NCBI RefSeq assembly: GCF_002575655.3
Contig: NC_053040.3
Location: 360,962,267 to 361,026,266, forward strand
Direction of reading: 5' to 3'
Source of the DNA: Aegilops tauschii subsp. strangulata
Lineage: Eukaryota; Streptophyta; Magnoliopsida; Poales; Poaceae
Length of the DNA: 64,000 bases
Shown here: in pieces, positions 32,028 through 43,863 of the stretch
Layout of the letters: every line of letters begins with the position of its first letter
How positions within the stretch are numbered: position 1 is the first letter of the stretch
Notes under the pieces: model-generated
Databases searched by the model: none
What the model was told of the DNA's origin: nothing
The model's input: the letters and a program-made list of their open reading frames with translations, nothing else
Program-made: the position numbers and the translations under genes

Positions 32028-32172
32028 TATCTTGTTTCGAATGACTAATTATTGCAAGGAAAACACGGGCATGGTAATACATACAGATTCGTTTGCAAAT
32101 GAAAGAAGATTCATTTGCATTCTCAAATGTAGGCGCACCAGGCAGACCAGGGTCGTGTCGGGGTGGACGCTA

Positions 32173-32279
32173 CTTCGGTGCCTTAAAGGCAACTGCCTTT
32201 GGGTCACTGACATGTGGGCCAGGCACCTGTTGGGCCCACATGCCATGGACACAAAGGCAGGTGCCTTAAGGCACCGAAG
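32173..32279. repeat. Foldback (hairpin) element
   Basis: CTTCGGTGCCTTAAAGGCA ... CATGTGGGCC is mirrored by GGGCCCACATG ... TGCCTTAAGGCACCGAAG. The arms are about 45 bp. The flanks share TGTCGGGGTGG (32157 and 32288), a possible long target duplication. Block A lacks it. Confidence 0.75.
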
Positions 32280-33622
32280 CATAGTCCTGTCGGGGTGGTC
32301 GCGTGTGTCGGACGGACGCGTAGCACCCAGCCACCCACCCCCCTCCCCCCAAAAAAAGGACGACGACAATATAAGTTCGCGCTTCCACGTTTTGGATTGA
32401 AATATCTAGCGGCCCCAATTCTAGCCCTGCAAAATCTCTCTTCTCCACCGTCCCCTTCCGTGCCCAGATTGCTCAAATCCCTAATTCGCCGCCAACCCTC
32501 GAATTGCCCCTCGTCTCGTCTCTTTCCCCACCGTTCCCCACCTCTGTGCCAGACGACGACGACGAAGACGACGGTCGCGCTTCACCACTGCACCAGAGCT
32601 ACCTCATCTACGCCCTCGTCCACTGCACCGGGTGGTCCACCGACAACGTCGGCCGCCGCAACCGACGTGCCTCACAGACACCGAGTTCCACCGCATCAAG
32701 TGCGCTTCACCGACGTCATCTCCCAGCTCACCGGGGCTACTTCACCGAGCACATCGTCGCACCTCCGCCCCCCGAGGCCGTTGGGGCTTCACCAACGGTC
32801 TCGTCTACCGCATCGTAGCGCTCTGCTGCCACTCAAGATCTGCATCCGTGCGCGGCCAACCAACGCCAGCGCATCACCCTCAACGGCTCTGAAGTGACTC
32901 GCACTCTAGCTAGGCGAGCATGCCCAAACGCCGGCCCGAACTAGGTATCCACACATCACTCCCTTGTGCACTGTTCCGACGATGTTTGGATATCCTTTCA
33001 CTGCTCTCTTAGCTTACACGCCTATGCAACTCTGACTTTAACTCTTATTTCTTCTGGAGATATCATCTGAAACAAGCAAATCCATTTTTTTGCGAAGCAT
33101 GACGGCGCCACGGGATCTGGTACACATCCTGCACACCCGTATAACCTTGTAAGTATCTGTCCTCCGGTACAACATCAAGGTCGATTCCTCTTGTTTGATC
33201 AACCATTCGCCATGTAAAAAATGCAGAGGGGGATGCAAGGAGCACAAGTCCTGCACATCCAAGCAAGTGGTAACATGGACTTGTACATGGAACATCCCAA
33301 GCGCAAGCAGAGCTGCAGTGAGCCTGTACAACGAGCTAGCGTAAGTCCCTGCATTTCATTTAATTCGTACTGGCATTCGTGTATGATTTGTGTGCAGTGG
33401 CTGATCCATGAATTCAAGTTACCAGGGGCGAACATTTAACTTACAAAATACGAAGGCACTTGCACTCCCGAAATCAACATAACTTGAGAAATGTGAAGCT
33501 ACATGCACTTCGAAAACCAGCTAATGATCCAAAGTAGTTCAGATTATAAACACTAAATGATGCAAGCACCAAAAAACACAAAATGCAACATGGTGTACAA
33601 GGACTACAAACATGGTCTGTAC

Positions 33623-34314
33623 CTGCTTGAATTATTCATTCTCTGGCTGAAAATATCGAAGTGTAATTGCACGTATAACCAGTGCGCAAACTGCATATCA
33701 ATATATCTATCCTGCACAAGTATGCCAATAGTTTCAAACAACAGATTAGAAAAGTATTTATGCTATGTTGTCATGATACGGGGACTTTCTGGTAGATGGC
33801 CTCGACGTTTCCTCAAGCTATGAAAATGCACTATAATTTGCTTGTCATCAATGCCTGCAAATCTCTGTCTCTCTCAACATAGTAGATCATCATTAGACAC
33901 TAAATCCTTCAATGAGCTTGCAAAATGCTTGCATTAGATCCCTCATTAGACACTATATGTTCATCACCAGGAGCATGTAAAATGTTTGCATCAAATCCTT
34001 CATTAGCAGTCTGTTCATTAGACACTTCAGGCTCAAGAACAACATGAGCTTGTATGTTTGCACCGGAAACTTGATTAGATACATCAGATTCAGTCAGTTC
34101 AGTATTGATTGGGGGAGTTATAAAATAAGTAGAAATTGGTTTCATTTTCTCATAGATTCCCTACATACAAGCAGTTGTACAACACCGTCAGGTTTAACTA
34201 TTGGCCAGAAATTGAAGAGTTGAATTAGATATAATCAAGGATGTGATGTACCTGCTCGTTGCGCATGCTACTCTTGCAAGCTGCGACTGTCCGTTTGCGC
34301 AAGCTCGATGCCAT
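33623..34314 (-). pseudogene. Unrecognised multi-exon gene fragment on the opposite strand
   Basis: Exon 1 is 34314-34252 (MASSLRKRTVAACKSSMRNE plus Q; GTACAT donor). Exon 2 starts at 34160 after TTGTATGTAG and joins in phase 0 (GIYEKMKPISTYFITPPINT), with an internal repeat (VSNEQTANEGFDANI / VSNEGSNASI). It ends at TGA 33909-33911. A further exon-like piece, 33711-33623, has both splice sites (DRYIDMQFAHWLYVQLHFDI). The start KPISTYF hints at hAT-type zinc-finger proteins but this is weak. It lies between the two duplicated exons of TNP1-like copy 1 and may be captured host DNA. Confidence 0.35.
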
Positions 34315-34830
34315 GCCCGTGCTGCCGCCGCTGCCTCCCACGCAGGCTACACCCAGGGTTGGATCTTCATCTTCTTGTCCTTCCGTTCGCTTGAAGCCCG
34401 GCAACAGCCCTCCAACGAGGGCGCGAGGAAGTGCTGTGTCGGTCTGTCCAGTGGCGGCTAGGTTAGGAGCGAACCAGACTGGAGGCTGGAGCGAATGAAT
34501 TGGGATTTTTCCTGCTGTCGATCGATATGGGAGGCGCTCGTTTGGGCCGCGAGCCTGCTATAGGGCCTGCCTTGCACTTATGTTATTGGCCCATCCAAAT
34601 TGAAACATTTTTCTTCATTTTTTACATTGCCTGCTCGTGCGTTGGGACGAACAAAACTAGCGTGGGCCGCCCATATCATCCCCTATGGTGGCGTCGCCCC
34701 TTTTTGCGTGTATGATTGGATAGTGAAAAATATTCCAGTGGCGCTTTTGATTTACCCACATAATGGTTGAATTACTTGTTTCTATGAACTGAGTTCGCCA
34801 ATAATGTGAAGGATGCCAGTCTTTTCATCC
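34315..34830. other. Probable 5' region of the minus-strand gene fragment
   Basis: GC-rich just upstream of the ATG at 34314, then a stretch with TGGGCC-type motifs. No gene seen. Confidence 0.35.
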
Positions 34831-35808
34831 TCTTGTAGATTGCTTAGATCTCGATATGCCAAAAGTAACCGCATGAAATATACAGTAAAAGCCAGTGTGA
34901 TGTGTTTGGCTACAACTAGTCTGACTACACGTCCTCATATAACATATCAAGGACGCACCATCCTACCAGATTAACCATTCGACTTACCCATGCAGTGCGG
35001 GAAGAAAGAACTATTGGGACTGCGTATCCAAGCAATTGATGCCATGGACTCCTTCGTACAACCTTATAAGCGAAAAAGAAGTTGCAGTGTGCATGTACAA
35101 GAACTAGCATAAGTTCAGTTACCTGCTTCTCGGAATTTTAGTTAGCCACTTATTGCAAAATTGTTCAATTACGTGCTTGGCTTAATTTAGTTTGCTACTG
35201 ATTACATAATGGCATAGCCTGTTAATCATATTGTAGACTGCGCCTATCTATGTGTTTGATACTTACTGTTAAGAATTACATGTTTGCCTTAACTTAAATA
35301 TCTACTTGTTTGTTTAACTGCTTTGCTGCTGCAACAACGGGTTACAATGATGTTAATAACTACTTTTCAGCATCCAATTGAAACTCTTTAATTCCTTGTT
35401 TGTTTAACTGGTTTGCTGTTATAACTCCCAATTGAGATGTTTTGCTAACTTCAACTTTTCTGAATCCAATCGGAACTTTAATGGCAAAACAGGTTAGCCC
35501 AAGATCAAAGAGCGAGGTCCCCATGGACGTTGCATCATCCCACAGCAGTGGCACCGGCCCAATCGTGCATTATGAATTGCCAACTGCTGATGCTCTAGAG
35601 GCTAAACTAGTGGTAGAAAGAGATTCTGCTTCTGCACTTAGAGATGAAGTTGACATGTTGAGGAAGCAAATAGCACAATCACAAGCAGTACTCAAGACAA
35701 CCATTAAATATTTGGTGGATTTCAAAACGAAGCAAGCTGAGACTGACCAGATTGTTAAGGTCCTGAAGGAAAAAAGGAAATTAAATTCCTACTTGGTAAA
35801 TCATAGGT

Positions 35809-36500
35809 GAAATGTTCTTTCCATAGTTGAATAACCTTTGTGTTGTATGTTCATATAATCAATCAAACCATTTGTTTTAGAGATCATGTAATAATTGTTT
35901 TTTTGTTTTTTGGTTTGTAATTTTATTTGAGCACAAGTCTGTATTAATTGATAAGACTCGGAGACATTTCATTTGGATTGCTGTGCCAGACCTACAAATA
36001 TGCCAATCGGGCTGAATGTGCATTCAGCAATAGTAGTAGTATAGATGGACCATAAGTGGCACGCATCGGAAAGGGCCAAGATGCTGGCTAAAAAAAGGAT
36101 GCTGTTGTAGCCGAAAAAAGTACAGCAGCCTGGCTTATGTATGTTAGTTGATATTATTGATCCATATACTCTATAAGTGTTTATAAGTCTGTTAGTTCTG
36201 TACATTCTTGGTTGATTGACTCGGTATTTGAATCCTGATACATCGCTTGTGCACATATCTAAATGGGAGTACACATTATGCTGCGTGTGATATTTTGAGT
36301 TGGACGTGAAGTGTTCCAAATATTCGAATTCACCTTACACTGGATTCTAGTTTCTGAATTTGAGTATCGGCATTTGTAAAACATATTCATATATGACAGT
36401 GGAATACATCTTTGTCGTCCTTTTCAAGATATATAAAAACACATAGAACGATTTATAAAGATTCACATAGGAATACAAAATGGATTCGAATTTAGTTGCC
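35809..36500. other. Non-coding interval
   Basis: AT-rich DNA 3' of TNP1-like copy 1. No poly(A) signal was firmly placed and no repeat recognised. Confidence 0.4.
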
Positions 36501-37160
36501 AGGGTAAACGTGGATGCTTATTGTCCCAAAATTCGAAAGAAGCAGCAAAATTTCCACTCCCACGTCGGCTGCCCGGAGCCAAGTGTTTGGGAGATGGAAA
36601 TTACTGTCTACCCATTACACGGACAATCCATCGGCCCGATTTCCACTGCTCTAAATAGGGGTAGGTTAGTAACTTCAATTAGACGTGACACGACCGCCTC
36701 TGAGCCCATTCCGACACGGTGGGCGTCAAACATGGGCGGCAAAACTCATTTGATTCAAGCTCGTCTGAAAGACCTCTGTTTCTCCCTCCATTCCCCATTC
36801 ATACACGGTGGGCGGCAAAACAAACTCGACTCGGCCGAAATCGATGTAGGCAAATATTTTCAATAGGGGCAGGTTTGTAACTTCACTCAGACGTGACACA
36901 ACCGCCCTACCTGTCAGCCCCATTCATACACCGTGGGCGCCAACCATGGGCGCCAACCACCCTCCCCTCGCCCGAAATCACTCTGGGCAAATATTGGCGA
37001 GATGCGAGATTACCGTCCTATCCCCAACCGACGAGACGTCCAAATTTTAAACGGGGGCTAAGTTCGTAATTTTCCCATATTTCAGATAGGCGCGTCCCAA
37101 AAACATGGTTCCCCGTACCTCTCCCTCCATTTTCCCATTCATAAACCGTCCGCGCTAGAA
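36501..37160. repeat. Degenerate ~200-bp direct repeats upstream of TNP1-like copy 2
   Basis: Three units share a form of CCATTCATACACCGTGGGCG, CCCGAAATC-x-CTCTGGGCAAATAT and AATAGGGGCAGGTTTGTAAC followed by AGACGTGACAC. They end just before a CCGCCGTCCTCCACCA leader. They may be promoter repeats. Confidence 0.6.
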
Positions 37161-37244
37161 CACCCCATCCCCACACCAGCCTCCGTCCGCCACCCCATCC
37201 ATCGCCGCCGTCCTCCACCACATCCATCGCCACCGTCCTCCACC

Positions 37245-40200
37245 ATGCCAGAGCGCCTACCAAGACCGCGTCGCCCACTGCTAGAGATGGACGTTTCTCA
37301 TCCACGGCGACGAACCAATAGCCTTGCATCGCGTCCTCTCGCTTCATCGGCGCCGTCGTCCTCTTTGTCGGGGCCGCTCACACGACCTTCTCTTCCACCG
37401 CAACGGGACTTATCCCCCGATGCACCCGTCTACCGTCGCAGATCTGCTTCAACGCCACCGACAGCCATCGCACCCCCGATGCCTACACGGCGCCGCAGGA
37501 GAGGTGGTACTTCATATATCCTCAACTTTTTGATCTCAACCAGAAAATAGATCTTAACTTGGTTACTCTACTTTCTTTTCAGCTCTTAGAATTTAGTTCT
37601 TAGTTCGAAGCAAACAATGGATGGTAAATATCATTTCTCCGGTTTGCAGCTTCAAATCTGCCATGACACGGCCATAATACGGTTTAATTGATCATGCTTA
37701 GGGTTTAATTGATCATGTTGGTTCCGTGGTGGTTTCTTTAATAGAAATCGGAGGGGAAACCCTCTTTTGCTAAAAAACATATGCTTAGAGTTTCCCCCTT
37801 TTATGATCACTATACGATCAGAATACGTGCTTCGTGTCATAATAACACTGCTCCACCCATCAAGCTAAACAAGCTTAGTTGTTCAAATATGAATATGATA
37901 TTATTAAAACAGAGTTGTTTAATTGGTCAGCTAAATGTTCCTAAATTAGTTTCAAAAATGCATGTTCGCCGCTCGGGTGTGTATCTCTATACGGAGCCCA
38001 CGGTGGGCCGGCCCACCCTGGGATTTTGGGTCGTCCCAGGCCCCGATTCCCCTCTGTTCTGCTGCGCGCTTCCGATCTCTACTCGCCCCCAGCCGCCTGC
38101 CTCGCCGGCGACTTGCCGTCCCCAGACGGCATGACTCTAGGAGGAGACGCCGGACTAACAGGAGGCCAGGAGCCGCTCGCCCAACAGCGTCACCGCTGCC
38201 TGGGCGCGCCGCCGTGCCTACCTTCCCAGTCCGTTCAGGGCTCAGGCGTGCAGCACCCACCAAGCCAACCCGATTTATCCTGAGATACGTCCTCAACACT
38301 CAGCAGCCACTCCTCATCACCCATTTTCTAATTGATTCATTACTCATTAGGCAGGACTGTCATTAGGGTTTGTTGTGTGCTCAGTGCTAGCTACACTTAA
38401 TAGTTCATATGTATTTCGGTAATCTTTAGTACCTCTAAAGTTCACAGGGTTTTCAAAATTCCGGCCCTCGGAACAGAAACTAGTCATTTTGGATTGTTGG
38501 TCATAGTGACATTGACCCAGATTACTACTGCAAGCCAGGTTTGTTGACAATTTCACTTGTCTTTCTTACTCATTCGATATAATATCCAATTATTCACGTC
38601 GATTAGTTGCAAACAATAAGTGCTAGACAAACTTCTTCATTCAGATTTTGGACGGTCTCTTACTGCAATTACAATTCTGCATACTTGTCCTAGTAAGCTC
38701 ACAAGTAAATGATTGATTCACTACATCTATGCTTGCCTTGTCATATTTGTTGGCAATATTCTTTTAGGGTGGACCACCCTGTTTCTAAATACTGGAACCA
38801 TAGACATGAGTGAATAGTGTTTATCTATGTTGTCGCTTCCATCATGTGTGGGTAACGAACACTGCATTGTATAGAAAGAAAGTGTCATTTCCAACTTTTA
38901 CATAGGTTTCGATCTTTTCCATGGAATACAATCTGCCTACTTGCTTTGTGTCGCACTACCAACACTCCACCATTGAAGCTAAACATTGCGCCACTCATAA
39001 TTTCTTAGTTTATTTGTTCAAATACAAATTTCATATGATTCTAATGTTCCTACTTCAGTTTTGAAATGTGTGCCTGCCTGTTATAGAGACATAAGGGGTT
39101 TGTATTTCTGTGTGTGGTTTGGTCAGCACGGTTGGGGAGGTGAACTTTGCATATGCAGGGGTTTATAGGGAGACACTCTCCGAGTTGAATCCGCAATGCA
39201 TTCCATAGATAATCTGACTACTTTTTATGTTTTCATGAATCTTAGATTCTGAACAGCATCATAATGATTATGAGCTTGCGCGCATGAAAAGAATAAAGCA
39301 GAACAATGCCATGGCTGTCAAACTTGGCATTAAGGGACTGAAATCAAGTCTGGATGCAAATGCTCTCCACCTACAGATTCATGCTCAGACTATGATCCTA
39401 ACAGTGATTCTGAGCTAGAGGGAGACCTAAGTCAATGTAGCTCCCTAGTGGAGGAGTCAGAGGAAGATGCCCTATCTTATTCACCCATCAAGGTACTTGC
39501 TCTAACTTTCCAAGGTTACATTGCTCGCACATATCTTGCAACTGATGCTTTGCATTGCTTCTACTTTGTTGAACTGCCATTAGCTTAGTTTGCACATCGT
39601 GTATGTGAATACGCCCTGCCTATCCATTTTCAGTACATATTCCATCTGTCATCATACCATATTTATCCATTCAAATGTTGTTCTTGTGTATCAGACGTTC
39701 AAAAGGAAGAGGGCGATTGCTGATCGTGGAGGAGCACAAGCAAAGTATTTGGAAAAGGTAGTGGCACCTGATAAATCAAATAGCCCATTAGGTGTAGTTG
39801 CAATATCACCTGACCCACAAAATACCCCAACTCTAGAAGACTCTAGCCCTACTACACTGGTCATTTCTGATGCCCCAACTCAGCAGACCCCAACTGCAGC
39901 AAACAGTATGATTATGCCAGTTGACATAGCACCAGCTGTACGACGCAAAACCCCCATTCCATCAAAGAGTACACCAAATCCAGTTGCCAAATCCCTTTTC
40001 GAACCAGAGAGAGCCCCAATTGCAACAAATAGGACCCCTGATCCATTTCTTCCCAGTTTAGAAGACGAAGCTTATGTTGTTGTCAGGAACTTTGTGTGCA
40101 TCTTTCCTTCATGGAAAGATTATACCGCAGACACAGAACAATTTCCAGTCTTCCTCCGCAACTTACGCGTAAGTAATGTACTAATGTTATTCATGGTCAT

Positions 40201-42231
40201 TACTGCATATGTTTCTGCTGACAGAAGGCACAAGATTTCATTCTTTTAAATAGGCGAGGAGCAAACTAGATTGTGATGACGAGCAAGGGTTGGTTGCGCT
40301 TTTCAAGCACTCGTTGATGAAGTATCGTTCCTACCTGGGGCAAGCGCACTTCGATGGCTAGCCTCTGAACGAAATTTCTGTAAAGTCTCCGGTGCTACAT
40401 TTATCCGACGGTGACTGGAATAATCTTGTTACACATTGGTCTCGGCTGCAGCGTAAGGTACTGTCTATGATATCACATCACAATTTGAACTACATTTTTG
40501 CATTTTCCTTAATGTCTCACTTGTACGAAAACTGTTAGCAGAAGAACATTCGTTCTCAAGGGACCACAGAATCTCGCAACTATACTGCACACTGCATTGC
40601 TCTTGTGAGTACCTCTTGCCCTGTATGACCATACTTACTTTCATAGCTGTTTGATTATGTAGCATCACTGCACATGTTAGCCTTGTAATCATCCATTTGG
40701 TGGACATTATAAGATCCGTATGGACTCTTACATAAATTTAGAATCAACCCAATGCTTTTGAAGAGGTTTAGCTCTGCAGTCCTCTTGTAAGGACTGAACG
40801 TGGTCTATCACTGTACTTACATTAACAGCTACTCCCTCCGTCCCATAATATAAGAACGTTTTGTACAGTACACCAGTGTTCAAAACACTCTTCTATTACA
40901 GGAAGAGGGATTGGTTCATTTTGTAGCATTCTGCATCTTATCTCCCTCGCCCACCATTTACTAAAAAAGATCAGATCTATATTTAATCTTACCAACAAGT
41001 AGAATACACAGATAATGCCAGTGCAGAAGTGTAGCCCATTGCTCTTGTCAGTACATTTTGTCCTGTAACGCTTGTACTTCCAGGGATTGGTAGTTGATTA
41101 TGTAGCATCAGTCTGCATCTTATCTTCATTATCCTCTATCCTTCCAGTATTATCATATCTATAATTACTCTCTACAAAATGTAGAGTACAGGCAGTGCTT
41201 ATGAAGAAGATCCTGTGCTGAAATTCTTGAGTTATCCTTCCCTTGACATGGAGAAGGGCATTCTAAAGCCGGTGTTAACTGTTAATGTAAGTCAGTCCTT
41301 CTAAAGCCTTTATCCTCAACAGCTGTTTAATTTGCTCATACTCCCTATCGTTTACTGCTGTTTAGTTTGCTGTTTCTACCAAAATGCATGTTCGTAAGAA
41401 CCGTAAGTTCTAAGTTTTACTTGTAAAACCAAATTCCTTATTCATACCATGCACATTACTTAATACTCCCTGTATGCATGCTTGTTTTTGTGGATCTATA
41501 ATCCAGTGTGTGGTGAAGCATCCCACGTTTGCACCTTGTCATCTCCTGTTTTATCTTACTGATGTGGCTGATGATATGAACAACATGCCATGCACATTAT
41601 CCAAAATAGATACGTTGATTTTCTTTACCCTTCATCTATGCTTGTTATGTTGACATGGTAATCCAGTAGTGTGGTGAAGCTCCTCGCATTATGAACAATG
41701 CCAAATTATGCTATTGATATTTTGAACTTACTCTTTATTTTCTAATTTGAAATTGGATAGAATTGACAGAACAGTTATCATCTTTGTTTATACACGTGCA
41801 AAACCTGTCATCTCTCTGCTTTGTTTCAGGGTGATATGCCTGATGGCATGCACAAGTCTGCTGAAGGCTGTGAGACAAACCCAACATATATTGCAGCAAA
41901 GAAGGCAAAACATCTTGAAGATAGCGAGACAACCCCAAAGTCTTGTCTTGATTCAATGTTCAAGTTACTTGAGACTAACAGTCAGACAAGCTCACGGAAT
42001 TCGTTGTCTCAATCAGTTCGACTTCTTCAGTCCCAAGTTCTAGCAGAAAGGCATTCTGCAACTCAACTTCAACTTGAAGTCCTATCTCTAAGAAAGATTG
42101 CGGAGAACACCAATGAGAACCTCATCGCTAAACAGCTACACCTGGAAGCTATGACCGACATGCTAGGCCGATCTCACAGCCTTGCTCAGCAGCTTGCGCA
42201 GCAGTTCCCCCGCAAGGCTAACCTTTCTTGA
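37245..42231 (+). pseudogene. TNP1-like (Transposase_24 / En/Spm TnpA-class) gene, copy 2
   Basis: Likely first exon 37245-37505 (MPERLPRPRRPLLEMDVSHP, Pro/Arg-rich). Further exons: 39246-39492, 39695-40168, 40254-40457, 40539-40604, 41185-41286 and 41830-42231. From 39695 on, all join in phase 0 with GT/AG sites. Conserved features: RMKRIKQNNAMAVKLGIKGL, CIFPSWKDYTADTEQFPVFL, SKLDCDDEQGLVALFKHSLM, LSDGDWNNLVTHW, SQGTTESRNYTAH, EEDPVLKFLSYPS, and a coiled-coil C terminus. These match the plant En/Spm-type protein family, which binds subterminal repeats. Lesions: a one-base shift near 39360-39375 and TAG at 40359-40361. Part of an intron (40585-40680) is duplicated at 41020-41115. The GC-rich stretch at 37960-38290 lies in a large intron. 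Confidence 0.7.
40832..40909. mobile_element. Truncated Stowaway MITE
   Basis: CTCCCTCCGTCCCATAATAT at the left after TA; the right end is degraded (CTCTTCTATTACAGGAAGAG). It lies in an intron of TNP1-like copy 2. Confidence 0.75.
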
Positions 42232-42499
42232 ACTGTCTTGGATGTGGTCTCGGTTCAGTATTATTTTATTACGCTGCAATGGTGCCCAGTTTTTGTAATC
42301 TGCTTCTTTGTTGTGCTTTATGATCACTGGTGGCGAACTTCGATGCCCAGTGGATGCAATATACCTTAAATCCATTATTGTATAGTGTAGGTTTATTCTT
42401 AGTTACTATGCCGTAATTTCTTTATTGTATAGAGTAGGTTTGTTCTTAATTCCTACTAGTTACTGCCATCATTCGCTATCTGGAAAAAAATCAGATGTA

Positions 42500-43455
42500 G
42501 TCGACCGGACCGAAACATTCGACTCTAATGGGCCAGGTTTTTAGCGGGCCACAATTGGGCCGGCATGCGTCTTTCTTGGGCCCGAATGATTGGGGCCTTC
42601 ACACATTGCGCCAGGCCCAAACTTACACCGGCCTATATTTTAGTTGGGCCTTTTGTCGACCCAGCGCTTAGTTTGGCCCAGGTAGCGTTGGGCCATTAAC
42701 AGGCTGAATATTGTACTCGCCTGTTACGGCCGAGATGAAACCACGGGCCTTTAGCAGGCCAAAATGCATGTTGGGCCTCAATTTTCACTAGTCGTCGACG
42801 GGCCTTCAGCAGGCCGAAATGTAGACCGGGTCGTTTTGGGCCCAGTTAGCTTACGGGCCGTTACCAGGCCGAAACATATCTCAGGCCTTAGTTGGCCCAC
42901 TGATATCATGGGCCTTTAAGAGGCCGAAAGCTTAGCACAGGCATCAACGGGGCGAATTACGCGACAGGCCTTTAACAGGCCCAAAGTCACGTTGGGCTTA
43001 ACTGTTGCCACCTTTAGCACGGGCCGTTACTGGGCCCGATGTCCCGTCGGACCATATATGGCCCATGGGCAGCACGGGCCATTCCCAGGCCGAAAGTCAA
43101 ACCGGGCTAAAATGGGCCCATGTCTACATCAGGCCTTTAACGGGACGAAAATCACTGGGCTGTAGTTGGGCCCAAATATTCGGTGAACAATTAACGGGCC
43201 AGATCTAGCTTCGGGTCGCAAATGGGCCCAAATATTGGGCGAACAATTAACGGGCCAGATCTGGCTTCGGGCCGTAAATGGGCCCAAATATTGGGCGAAC
43301 AATTAACGGGCCAGATCTGGCTTCGGGCCGTAAATGGGCCATTATTGGGCTGGCCCACTAGTACCTGATTAAGTTCTATGGGCCTTTGACTGGGCCGGCC
43401 TTTTTAACCTATATGGGCCTCTGTTGGGCCCAGCCACGTGTCGACGTATCATAGG
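42500..43455. repeat. Dense TGGGCC/GGCCCA array, right subterminal region of outer CACTA
   Basis: Dozens of GGGCC or GGCCCA motifs spaced 20-40 bases apart (for example AACAGGCCGAAA, CGGGCCTTTA), alternating strand. At 43183-43335 a ~57-bp unit (AATGGGCCCAAATATTGGGC then AACAATTAACGGGCCAGATC) is repeated three times in tandem. It may be the TnpA-type binding region. TGGGCC also matches the site II motif bound by host TCP factors. Confidence 0.8.
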
Positions 43456-43860
43456 CATGTCTCCTCCAATGGACGGGCGACATCTGGCCCACTGCCGAGC
43501 TGACAGGTGTTCCCTTCGGCCAATCAGAATTTTACACGTGGAAATTTCCCATTGGTCAGGGCTGTTAACGGGTTATCGGATCCAAAATCCGACCCGATAG
43601 CTTAACGGCGTTCCGTTACGGTGGATGCCACATGTTGGTCACCCTTGTCGAAAGCACTTCTATGACGCGTGATTTATCGTCATGGAAGTGGACACTTCCG
43701 TGATGATAATTTTGGTAATGTCATGGAACACTTCTACGACAGCACAGGTATGACTATCTTGATTCTGTCATAAAATCGTCATGGATGTACATGCATGACA
43801 AAAAACGCGACCTACTGTGACAAACACGTATCATCACGGAAGTGTATTTTTTTTGTAGTG
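43456..43860. repeat. Right terminal region of outer CACTA
   Basis: Motifs CTTCTATGACG, GTCATGGAAGTG, CTTCCGTGATGA and GTCATGGAACAC recur in both orientations up to the terminal GTAGTG. The left end has fewer (TTCTATGACGATAATTGTGA, ATCCGTGACA). Confidence 0.85.
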
Positions 43861-43863
43861 ACA

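Larger units (their letters stand above)
29870..32460 (+). repeat. Duplicated block B (paralogue of block A, without the inner CACTA)
   Basis: Aligned by eye to 12845-14754 plus 27143-27500. It lacks the palindromic array of A but has its own GA-rich array (30485-31440), a Stowaway (31924-32027) and a foldback (32173-32279). The site matching the inner CACTA insertion is unoccupied at 31728-31730. It ends upstream of the first TNP1-like gene copy, so it may contain that gene's promoter. A CACACACTCTAATTC phrase is repeated three times at 31780-31860. Confidence 0.75.
32461..35808 (+). pseudogene. TNP1-like (En/Spm TnpA-class) gene, copy 1, decayed
   Basis: A leader-like CT-rich region at 32420-32560 starts the unit. 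An exon near 33240-33342 reads LHIQASGNMDLYMEHPKRKQ and ends at a good GTAAGT donor; it is duplicated near 35000-35096 (LRIQAIDAMDSFVQPYKRKR), where the donor has become ATAAGT. The last exon (35493-35808) starts after AAAACAG, and reads VSPRSKSEVPMDVASSH then a coiled coil (ALEAKLVVERDSASALRDEV), matching in position and character the last exon of copy 2. The conserved middle exons seen in copy 2 are absent. TnpA-class proteins bind subterminal repeats and assist transposition. Confidence 0.45.
1140..43860 (+). mobile_element. Outer giant CACTA (En/Spm) transposon, non-autonomous, cargo-laden
   Basis: The left end reads CACTAC plus eight A (1140-1153); the right end is its exact inverted complement (43847-43860). 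The 3-bp target duplications are ACA at 1137-1139 and 43861-43863. Removing the element and one ACA rejoins the host small ORF in frame, which is strong evidence for one insertion event. At 42.7 kb (30.3 kb without the nested CACTA) it is very large. Subterminal zones carry repeated motifs such as TTCTATGACG and TTCCGTGATGA in both orientations. It carries two B3-like genes, a coiled-coil ORF, a Pro/Ala-rich ORF and two TNP1-like genes. I find no TnpD (tnp2) transposase of its own, so mobilisation would need a transposase supplied in trans. Family not assigned. Confidence 0.88.

Noticed and set aside
32214..32897. Plus-strand frame of 227 codons
   Set aside because: It begins inside a foldback element and runs through CT-rich leader sequence; composition is Pro/Ser/Thr with no domain.
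37962..38366. GC-rich frame in the large intron of TNP1-like copy 2
   Set aside because: Both strands are open and no splice or start context supports it; possibly another captured 5' end, but not shown.
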